Assembly (NCBI RefSeq): GCF_052857255.1
Contig: NC_135505.1
Location: 57,531,368-57,595,367, forward strand
Reading direction: 5' to 3'
Source of the DNA: Amblyomma americanum
Taxonomy: Eukaryota > Arthropoda > Arachnida > Ixodida > Ixodidae
DNA: 64,000 nt
In this document: positions 55,046 through 64,000 of the stretch, piece by piece
How the letters are laid out: each line of letters opens with the position of its first letter
Position numbering within the stretch: the first letter of the stretch is position 1
The notes under the pieces: model-generated
Told to the model about the DNA's origin: nothing
Database searches by the model: none
What the model saw: the letters and a program-made list of their open reading frames with translations, nothing else
Program-made: the position numbers and the translations under genes

Positions 55046-56682
55046 TGCTCTAGGCGCGGTTCAGGTGTCTATCCATAAGTGGTAGTTTCTTACCACAACC
55101 TTCCTCTTCTGGAGGTCAATGTTTCGCGGCGCTGAACGAACGTATGAAAGAGGATGAAGACTCTCATATCCTGGTTAGGCTGCCATAATCCTTCTGATGA
55201 TCACAGAAGTGCCTATTTCAGAAAATGTATATCAATAACCCATTGTTACCAAGTGAATTCGTTTGAAAACCAACTCTCTTATGACAACATGTTGGTCACA
55301 CTAAGAAAATTCGCGCCCAATTCTGCCCTAAATATCAGTGTTTGACTCCTCCTTGCCGAAAACTGTAGCAGAATGGAGTCACCTACCCCTATGAATTGGC
55401 TGCAGTGAAGAAGATATTGCATTTAAAGAGGCGATGAAAAAACTTTATATCTGCATAGCTCGGCCATTTTATTTGTGTTTTGCCCTGAATATCTTTGAAA
55501 GCCCTGCACTATCTCTTCAGTAAACGCGTGCGGTTTGCTAACTCCTTCCTTTCTTTTGCATTCTCAGATTTCATTCTCTGCGCCTCGCGCTTCTGCTTGT
55601 GGCACACGCTTCTTTTAGACGGCTGACGGAAAGGTTCGCATAGTTATCTTGAAATTCGAACTCGTGTTCTCCTTTCGTTGGGCACCGGTTCCCAGACGAT
55701 GTTCGGCTCAATTGTTTAAACAACGGGCGCTGAAATCATTGCAAGCATAAAGCGCTGCGTGCTTTGCGATATCAGCATGCGTTAAGGAACCCCAAATTGT
55801 CGGAATTAATTGAATGGGCTCCGCTACGGCGTATTCCTTATCGCATGTGTAGCACTCATACCTCATAATCTGCATATTATAAAACTTCCATTCCTGCATT
55901 TAGTTCTACAATACCCCGCCTAATGCGTAAGATAGCGCATAGAATTCCCATTATCAATATTATTGCCGTTGAGCCCCCCAGGTGTGTTCTGCTAACTGAT
56001 GTTTTTCTGTAGGTATTTGACTTGAAAAGAATATTTATCGTTTTTTTTTCCATTGTGGACATCCTCTTTCTATCTATCTTTTCTAACTGCTTAACTTGAG
56101 ACTTGACTCTCGACTCCTTAACTTGAGACTTGACTCTCGACTCTTAATTTTCTACCAATTGGCGCAATTCTTGCGCCAAGAATAGCCACGTTTTTTGCGG
56201 TATTTGTTGTGCGTGGTTTTTTGTGTGAAGCAGAATGCTTTTCTCGACACGGCCCTCAAATTATAAGTACTGCTGTGTCTGCATATACTTTGTATCCACG
56301 GCAATTTAGCGTCGCAAATTTTCGCTGCAATGATTTTGCAGAACTATGGAGTAAAACTGTGATTTTACGATATTTATTTGTCTAGACTGCGATTCAGTGC
56401 AGAAGGGCGTAGTTATCCAAACCAGCAACGAGCGGCGAAATATGCTGCATAGCTGATATTACAACCATACTTCATTCGCGTTGCAAATAAATCGAATAAC
56501 CAGCAATTTCTTTGTTTTTCTCCTGCAAATAGACCAAGAACTTCATCGCCGTTGCATGTTCTAAGCCATGCAGGACTTAAACCATGCGCAAATCTTTAAT
56601 CCACACAAGAGCATACCAAAGAATCGCCACTGCATCTGTACTGGACCCCTTTCACAGTCGTAAAATTTTATTCTCGAATTAG
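55046..56682. other. Unassigned DNA
   Basis: No gene recognised. The only clear structure is the 27-bp tandem duplication at 56090-56143. Open frames are all short. Confidence 0.45.
56090..56143. repeat. 27-bp tandem duplication
   Basis: Two exact units (56090-56116 and 56117-56143) start CTTAACTTGAGACTTGACTC. The inner ACTTGA/CTCGACTC words are themselves similar, suggesting slippage. Confidence 0.9.
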
Positions 56683-56908
56683 CGCCATAACCACTGAGCT
56701 TATGGTGCTTGGCTGCTTACCCAAAAGACACGGGTTCGATCCCGGCCGCGGTGGTCGAATTTCGTTGCTGGCGAAGTGCTAGAGGCCCGTGTGGTGTGCG
56801 GTGTCAGTGCATGTTAAAGAATCTCAGGCGTTCGAAATAATCCGTGAACCTCCACTACAGCGTCCCGCATAGGCTGAGTCTCTTTTGGACGTTAAACTTA
56901 ACAAAACT
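56683..56908 (+). repeat. tRNA-derived SINE (Ruka-like), nearly complete
   Basis: A worn A-box region (CACTGAGCTTATGGTGCTTG) is followed by a clear B box (GGGTTCGATCCC at 56732-56743). The body follows with GTGGTCGAATTTCG and TAGAGGCCCGTGT, then CCTCCACTACAGCG and a tail GGACGTTAAAC. This is RNA polymerase III promoter architecture. Similar SINEs are known from ticks. Confidence 0.8.
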
Positions 56909-58454
56909 TCATTCTCAATTTTGCTTATGTTTTCTTCATATTGAAGGCAACCGCCATCTGTAAAACGTGTAGAAAGCCTTTTCCGCTCTTTATTTCACAT
57001 TTTATTCATTTACTTACCTATTTATTTGCTTATTCATTTATTTCTTTGTTTGCATTTTTATTTTTATTCCTGTTCTCAATTAGAATTAGGAGAATGGGAC
57101 GAGCTCTATAAGATACTGTGATTGCAGCCACTGCACTTTTACGCCTAATCACTTTTTTGTTTCACTGCTGTATCTTGTATACGTGCCGGTAAACCGCTAT
57201 TTATTGAATAATCCTTTATCGACACATCAAACAGCTCAGCGTTGGCAACAGTACGAAATTCACCTGGCAGGCCTGCAAGATCAGAGAAACAGCCCCTTTC
57301 AAGCACGCTCAAATTAAATGTGACGACGAACTTCCGAGATAATTCTGAAGCATTGGCACGCGGCTGCAACCATTCTAGTGAAATCTGCATGATTCTCCGT
57401 GAGAAAGTATAGAACTGCATTACAATGGCCTGAGCAATAGACGCAAAGAAAAACACATTTGAAAGGTTAGGAGAATTACTTGAGGCATATGGTGAGTCAT
57501 CATTTCCCGCAATTTAATTGAAACAGCAAGCAACGCCAGGTAAATCGCGTAATAAAAAGCGCGTGCACATTTTATTTGTCAGGTTACAACCGGTGTTTTT
57601 CGTAGCCTCTGTTTCACGGTCTCGGACGTCACTCCTATGGTCTGTATCCAGCAGGCACCCGTCCTCCGTTTACGACGCACGCTCCTTGGTCTCTCGGGTT
57701 GCGTACGTTCTGATGGCATCTACAACCGACTCCGCACTGCGTCCCGTGAACTCTTGCACGACACTAATAATAGAGCGAAACGAAGCGATTTGATGTCAAA
57801 ACCGGTGGCAGTTATCGTGCCCATTGCTTTAAGAGAAAGTACTCAAACACATTAGCTGAATGAGATGATAGGTCAAATAATACATATGCAATATTTTCAC
57901 GTAGTGCTCACGGCAGTCCGGCAGCTAGTAAGACATCGAAATTGCCGTCTGAATCAGCTTTTTATTGGCCTGACTCACGCCCTCGAGGTGCTGAATGTCT
58001 GAGTGACGCCGGAAGTAACAATTGAATGGCCGCTCTCAGCCATGCCGAATTTAAAGCTCAAAACGGTCTCTCGAGATACAGCGTGCAAAGTGATAACAGC
58101 AGTCTGGATCAATGTAGAGTCGCATGGCCCTCATTGCGATCAATCTAGATAAATCTGGTCACGTCTTTATTACAAAGAAATCGATAAAACTCTGCGCCTG
58201 CGGCTTCGAAGAATGAATAAACAACCATTAAAAAGATTTCCATCAATATGTGCAAAAAAGCATGGGAGTTTTTCATTGAATATGACACCGTGTTAGTTTC
58301 ATAACGACTCCATTCCGCTGGATCACAACTTTCATGCAAATATTCATGCAAAGCGGCTAAATGGCTAAGAAAAGAATACAAAAATGAGCTCACGCTGCCC
58401 ATCTGTAAACACACAATGTAGAAAAACTTCGATTACAAGTCTCTATGACAATTT
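56909..58454. other. Mostly unassigned DNA
   Basis: 56995-57065 is a degenerate TTTA-type simple repeat. A weak exon candidate (57145-57424 minus) is listed separately. No other structure found. Confidence 0.4.
57145..57424 (-). other. Weak candidate host exon
   Basis: On the minus strand a pyrimidine-rich stretch ending TTGCTCAG precedes an open frame of about 92 codons with ordinary amino acid composition (A-I-V-M-Q-F-Y-T-F-S-R-R... to a stop at 57145). An internal CAGGTGAAT near 57267-57275 could be a donor site. A second open stretch upstream on the same strand (about 57810-57700) reads V-V-Q-E-F-T-G-R-S-A and is followed by AATAAA near 57560. No family recognised; this could be chance. 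Confidence 0.22.
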
Positions 58455-58700
58455 TTGGTTTATGGTTTATGTTATGAAGGTTTAACGCCTCAAAACGACT
58501 CCGCGTATTAATGACGCCGCAGTGAAGAACAACCCAAATTTCGACCACCTGGAGTTTTTAACCTGCACTGATATCAAGCAGTACTCGGGCCTCTAGAATT
58601 GCGTCTCGATCGATATTTTACCACCGCGCCCGAGATCGAACCTTCGCTCTTCGGGTCAGCAGCCGAGAGCCATAACGACACAGCCACCACAGCGGTACAA
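58455..58700 (-). repeat. tRNA-derived SINE (Ruka-like), complete
   Basis: The reverse complement reads a head GTGGCTGTGTCGTTATGGC (A box), CTCGGCTGCTGACCCGAA, a B box GGTTCGATCTCGG, and a body with AATTCTAGAGGCCCGAGTAC and GATATCAGTGCAGG. The tail ends GTTTTGAGGCGTTAAAC followed by a repeated TATGGTTTA-like end. All parts are present, with moderate divergence. Confidence 0.85.
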
Positions 58701-60787
58701 TTTTTTACAATCTTCTGAAGCCAGAATTTCCCTCAGCTCTCATTTTTTTGCGGTTCATTTGAACAACGCTATGAAATTAAATGGTTCTTGGCGCTGAAGC
58801 CAGTGCTGAAGTTTTCGTAAAAACGCGTTCTTGCGCAATGATACGTCTCCAGTGCGCCAAATAGGATTCAGAAGCCGTTATGCAGGATTAGTACCAACTA
58901 ATTCAGGATTAGGTAGGAACTAAAACTCTTGTTTCGCTAGCTGGTTTGCGGTGCCAGTATTGTGAACACGGCGCCCCGGACGGGGACAGAGGATACACAC
59001 AGAACGCGGGAATAGCGCCATTTGCAACAAAGAATAATTCGCATTAAGCGTACCCTTTTATAAGACAACCTAGCCGTATCACAGATGAGTCAAAACTAAA
59101 AACAACGTTCTATTGGCATCTCTTGAAATCAACGCTGACGAAGTATATCGCCTTACCAAAGATACCTTAAGCGAAGTGTAGGCAAAAATTCCTTGAGCGG
59201 TTTTAAACCTCGCCATTTTCTGAGTGCAAAAATAAAACAGGAAAAAAGAGCTAACTCTGCGACACCAGCAGAAAAAGGAACACGAACGACCAAGACAAAC
59301 ACACATTTAGAGATCACCCAATGATAGAAGGCAACCGCGTGACAATTGATATCCGATGACCAACATTAATTTGGAAAAAGTGAAATGTGGAGCCTGGAGA
59401 ACAGTGCCTTGCTTCAAAGGCTTAACAAGGCTGAAATAATAAAAGGCAGCAGCATAAAAAGTGGATCCGAGTGCCAAAAACAACGCGGTAAAATGAGAAA
59501 TTAAATCTCAATATACATAATAATATACATAATAATATTACATATATGAAATACGGATCAACAAGCATGCGGGTTTTAGATAAAACATGGCTCGGTGTGA
59601 GGCGTAGTTATATAAGGATAAAGAAACAATGCCGTAAAACTTCCCCTGCAAGTCTCTACGGCGATTGTTTACCATCTTCTGAAGCCAGAAGTCTTTTCAG
59701 CTCTTATTTTTGGCACGCCTGTTTAACATTTCCACTAAGTTACATGGTTGTAGGCGCTAATGCCGGAGCCTAAAGGTTTCCTCCAAAAGCATTCTTACAA
59801 GAAATATATCTCGAATGCGCCATGTCGGAATCGCAAGGCGGTTTCCAGGTTTAAGTACTAAATGAAATTCTTTTTTGGGCTAGTTAGTTCATGGTGAAAG
59901 TAAAGTTTCAGGGGGGCACTTTGTTGACCTAAATTGCGGTGATGCGAAAGCCTTTAGCGCGTTGTTGCTGTTGTGTCGCTGATTTGTGGTGAAGATATAT
60001 TGATTAAAGACTACACAATTGTTCGCTTCGCGACAGTTTCGCTGACGTTGATAAGCGCTCGCACGCTTGGTTGCTGGAGACACAGGAGAGCGTTTAGGCT
60101 GCATTCTTCCAGATCGCGTTCAGGAGGCGTCCGGCAAGATTGCCTGTATACTTCTGTGCACTTCTTCCTTTCTGTGTCCTCGTTTTTGTAGCGTTGAAAA
60201 AAACATTTTTCAACAAACCTTGGAAGGTTATCTGGGGAGTGCTCCTCTCGAACGATGGTGGCGCCACTCAGTGACTTCACACACATACGCAGATAGGCTG
60301 AAGCGCAGGTGCATGGTCTGGTAGCGCCTTGCGCATGCGCAGTGCATTATCATATACTGAGTTCCCAGTTAAGACATGCTACACGAACAACTAGTATTCT
60401 AATTAGCCAATTGCCAATGAACTAGTTATCTAGTTAAGTAATTACAAATTACTGCCTAACTGTGAGGAAACTTGTCCGCTGACGTGGAGGAATGCGAAAG
60501 CATGTGTTTTGAGGTAAAGAAAGCTTTTTGAGGGAAGGGCGCTGTAGCTTTCAGATGTCGAAATATCGGTGGGCACCTCAATCACGTTTGATTGACAGCT
60601 ACCGACTGACACTTTCCTGCGAACATCCCCGCTGGCGAGGAATAAGCCTGCAAAGGCTTTTGCCTTAATATAAAGACGGCTGGTCCGAGACAACACTTGT
60701 GAGCTGAAAGTCAATATCCTCTGCTTTCACATCCACAAGCGTTGACCTCAGCCGCCGGTTAATAGGGCTATCAGCTTTGTTTACGGA
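58701..60787. other. Unassigned DNA
   Basis: No gene recognised. AT-rich with short frames. Two stretches (58730-58790 and 59690-59770) share words such as GAAGCCAGAA and GCGCTGAAGCCAGTGC / GGCGCTAATGCCGGAGC and may be worn copies of one repeat. Confidence 0.4.
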
Positions 60788-61060
60788 TCACGCAGTCCAG
60801 AGACTGTGTCCAATACTGTACAACGAGAAGAGGCCTACCTTCGGAAATAGTTGGCTGATACCTAAGAAGTCCAGTTCACCATTTGCAGGAATTTGCTTAG
60901 TAAACAGCAGACTCTGGTTGTGATTTGAGACCACAGACATGATCCTCGGGATGGCAGCATCTATTCTATGCTCTGGAGTGCCCTTCACCACGACCAAGGA
61001 ATCGCCTACGTGCCTGTTATAGAAACTACGTCAGGATCTAATGATTGCTTCTGATGTTAG
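60788..61060 (-). pseudogene. Penelope-like element reverse transcriptase fragment
   Basis: The minus-strand frame reads R-H-V-G-D-S-L-V-V-V, a worn R-Y-V-D-D-F-L-V-V catalytic box, at 61015-60985. It continues T-P-E-H-R-I-D-A-A-I, L-L-F-T-K-Q-I-P-A-N and L-D-F-L-G-I (thumb, where L-Q-F-L-D-L is usual), and stops at 60788. The rest of the element is not found on either side. The catalytic Asp pair is partly lost. Confidence 0.7.
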
Positions 61061-61119
61061 CTCCTACAATTGAGCAGACAGAGTAATGGAAAGAGGTACT
61101 AGTTGTGACGAACATGCCT

Positions 61120-61195
61120 ACAGAGCACCGGATGAGAAATTCGGAAGTCGCGGGTTCGGATCCCACCGGTGGCATGTGGTTGTTTTTCTTTTTTT
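61120..61195 (+). repeat. tRNA-related SINE head fragment
   Basis: ACAGAGCACCGGATGAGAAA and TCGGAAGTCGCGGGTTCGGA form an anticodon arm and B-box region of a tRNA-like sequence. GGTGGCATGTGG and a T-rich tail follow. The A box is not clear. It is a different SINE family from the Ruka-like copies. Confidence 0.55.
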
Positions 61196-63830
61196 AATCT
61201 TCCACCGACGAAAAACTATCAATTAAAATAAAACATCCCCTATGCCCCTTCGTTTCGCTTACTGTTGCCTTCTGCTATATATGTCCTACGATTGAAAGGG
61301 AGATATCTCAACGCACCGACGCTAAAGATGTGCCGATGCAGATAATTTTTTTTCCTAAACAAACAACTTTCGTTCGTATGAAATAGCGCTTGAGTTCCGC
61401 TCAAAATCTAACAATGACTTGAAACTGGCACTTCCTTCTGCAGCATTTTGTAAAGGCTCTTCACCTGTTGAATAAGCGTTATCTCTTACAGCTCCTAAGG
61501 GCCCTTCAGGAGGAGCCTTATAGTACAGTTCTTCAATATCGATGGAGGACTAGAAGGTACTCTTGAGCAGCCAAAGTCTCTGTGTGCTTCAGCTCGACCG
61601 ATGAACAAAGCAGAAGGAAAGAGTCATCGTTCACGAGGGTACGAAAGTGCATATGAAGGTATTGACCAATAAGGCGTTACCGCGTTCTACTTTCCGAAAT
61701 AATGGTGTGAATTGGGAAAGCAGGCTTGTGGGTCTCCACGGTGATTCTTTACTGTTCCTCATTTCGCCTTGATCATGCGTGCGCTTTTTTTTGTTTCTGG
61801 TGTAGGGTAGTTAGCTACTTAGCCCTGTTTTCTTACACTTATCCTGGATGGCAAGGATAAAACAACGCTCAACGATTTGCTCCCAATGCATGGCTAATGG
61901 TGTGTTGGTGGCTGATTCGATGTATTGTGTCATCAGTGATTCCAAGAGAGCGTGATAGATATTGATAGTTATGGCGTATCTGCGATACGGCGTGGTTGCC
62001 GTATAATAGGGTAGGCTTGATGTGAAATAAACATTGTTCAAATTGGCGCTGGTTTCGTCTTTTTTGCCTTCTCTGTCACTGTTCGTCTTTTTAAGTACCG
62101 CTACTATGTTAAGCACCAACGTTTATGACCTCTTGTAACACTCGGCATATAGCACAACGTTACGTGCGAGTTAAGAGCAGCTGTTTTGTAACTGAGCGCA
62201 GCAATCGTGCAATCGTGGGTGCCCTAAAAAAAGATGCTGCCTCAATAAAATATTAGCAGCCAAGTGCTTTTACTGTAATATTATGCGTTTTGGACTACCA
62301 GAGAATTCGATGATAGATGGGGCTACCTTTATACACCAACGAAGGCGCCTGTCTATCACAACGCCTCGCCGCCAGCTGATCCTTGTGTCAGCAGTGGATG
62401 CACTCAACTCTCCTGTATAAAAGTCAGTTATGATGCTGCATAACAATTATTGCACTCGTACCATCCTGGTTCTAAAGCCTCCACTGCGCACTTCATCTTG
62501 GCCACCCAAAGCCTTATGATGTATCGGACACGTGTAGTGATTGTATGAGCGCGGATGCACATGAGTGGTGCGCAGTATGTAGAGCGCTCTAGCTCGTGCC
62601 TTTATATGCTATGCCCTCAATAAACGTGGTCCCATTCTTGTCCTTACCATGTTCCTGTAGGCGGCGTCTCCCCTGCCTGATACAATGAGGTCATTATGAG
62701 GAAACGGAACGCTCGGTAAATTGCACGATACACATTTTTAAAAGAACTGACCCTAAAAAATCTGTTCCTGTGCGCCATCTGGGCTTGTAGAAAAACTCCT
62801 GGAGCGCGGTTTCTAGGTACGCGCACCTTGTCGGGTTTACTGCTACAGAACAACCGGTAACCAGTGCACTATAACCGACAAGCGATCCACCGCTCACACT
62901 GGAGGAGATGTGAGATCTCATTCGGTGCTACGTCGTCGAGCATCACGCTTACTCCTGCATTGCGCCTAGCGAAGCATTCCACAAAATCAAATCGCTAGTG
63001 CAAAGGCTAGAACCATTTACGATTTCGTGCTTGCGCGTTGGCCAGGCGAATTAAGGGTGCGCCACAGCCTGTGAGCGGGCGGTGTTCGCATGACCAGCTA
63101 TGAAAGCGTTAGCATTTTGTTATGCACAGCAGGCTGTTGAGGGCCCCCTGCAGCGAAAGACGCGCGAAAACGCGCTCACCTGCCTGGCAACAATCCTCTA
63201 GCTGTCATGAATTATTTACTGGCGGCTACACCTCACCTGACCACACTGTATATAGGAAGTATTCATGTGACATCATGGACACCATTTTGTAGTACAGCAC
63301 ACAGTTTCAGCGTTGCATGCCGAAGCCGACGGGGATAAGCCGGTTATACACGTGAGTTGCCTTTAGCCCTGCTACACTGGCGGCCGCTTTGACGTCACCG
63401 CTTACCCTCTATAGCATTTTATATAAGCTTATTTCTTGGAACGTTCTGTTTCTCACTTTTATCATCATTTGTATTTATTTCCTTCATCTCCGTACTGCTT
63501 GTCCACAGATATTTATTTTCAAGCCATGACCTCGGTATTCTATGTGCGGCTGACTTTTCTAGCCATAGCTACAATACGGTAGCATTTCGAGCCTTGAGCG
63601 CGGCGGCGCCGTGGTGGTGGATGCGGAGCAGCTGCCGGCGGCGTGATGCCGTGTCTGACACATAGTTGTACACGTGGTTGGTCACGTGACCAAGTTCCAC
63701 TATGCCAGCGGTAGCTATCGCGTCACTCCAGGTTTAACCAGAGCTAAACCACCGACAATTTTTTCCTGTTATTTTTCGCATAAAAAACAAAACTGTCACC
63801 ACCAGAGGTTACCAATTTCATCCTTTAGCC
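61196..63830. other. Unassigned DNA
   Basis: No gene or clear repeat. Short frames only (for example 61811-62119 minus, 102 codons, Asn/Thr-rich, no motif). GC-rich patches at 63000-63200 and 63590-63660 have no recognised content. Confidence 0.45.
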
Positions 63831-64000
63831 GCCGCGCTGGCTTAGTGGTTATGGCGCTCGGCTGCTGACCCGAAAGCCGCGGGCTCGAACCCGGCCGCTG
63901 CGTTCGAATTTCGATGAAGGCGAAATTCTAGAGGCTCGTGTGCTGTGCGATTTCAGAGCACGTTAAGAAACCCCAAGTGATTGAAATTTCCGCAGCCCTT
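63831..64000 (+). repeat. tRNA-derived SINE (Ruka-like), cut by the window end
   Basis: A box CTTAGTGGTTATGGCGC, then CTCGGCTGCTGACCCGAAAG, B box GGCTCGAACCC, body GTTCGAATTTCGATGAAGG and TTCTAGAGGCTCGTGTGCTG, then CACGTTAAGAAACCCCAAG. This is the best-preserved head in the window. The tail lies outside. Confidence 0.85.

Noticed and set aside
56683..56908. Functional tRNA gene
   Set aside because: The A and B boxes belong to a SINE head; no cloverleaf forms with a normal acceptor stem, and SINE body follows.

Overview
This window looks like repeat-dense, gene-poor nuclear DNA of an arthropod, most likely a hard tick. That assignment is an inference from the mix of tRNA-derived SINEs of the kind described in ticks, several Ty3/Gypsy LTR retrotransposons, I-like and CR1-like non-LTR retrotransposons and Penelope-like fragments. 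No host gene is securely identified; one weak candidate exon lies near 57.1-57.4 kb. Almost every recognisable protein belongs to a transposable element.

Left end (1-4055): a Ty3/Gypsy element on the minus strand (copy A) is cut by the window edge. It keeps part of pol with one frameshift, gag, a tRNA-Leu-type primer binding site and its 5' LTR. From 4.1 to 16.4 kb there is mostly unassigned DNA with SINE pieces, an inverted pair of dispersed repeats (about 7.0 and 11.5 kb) and a Penelope-like GIY-YIG endonuclease fragment (12.7-13.2 kb).

Centre (16.9-30.9 kb): three mobile elements are nested. A decayed I-like non-LTR retrotransposon on the minus strand (30.9 down to 16.9 kb) was split inside its RNase H domain by a palindromic foldback element of about 1.65 kb (17786-27262, flanked by TA). 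The foldback was in turn split in its left arm by an intact Ty3/Gypsy element (copy B, 18408-26226, flanked by CTGC). Copy B has nearly identical LTRs, uninterrupted gag and pol, and a canonical -1 frameshift heptamer at the gag stop. It is the youngest layer and the best candidate for an active element.

Right-centre (31-51 kb): a second non-LTR element (31.8-34.6 kb, plus) carries a 492-bp TA-flanked MITE and a 92-bp palindromic insertion, both inside its reverse transcriptase. Next come a second copy of the I-like element (about 36.0-41.1 kb, plus), a second Gypsy family (copy C, 41289-47147, plus, two frameshifts, 375-bp LTRs about 2.4% diverged by eye), and pieces of three CR1-like elements (47.4-50.6 kb).

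Right end (51-64 kb): mostly unassigned AT-rich DNA with Penelope-like reverse transcriptase remnants (53.9-54.5 kb plus, 60.8-61.1 kb minus) and several tRNA-derived SINEs, the last running off the window end.
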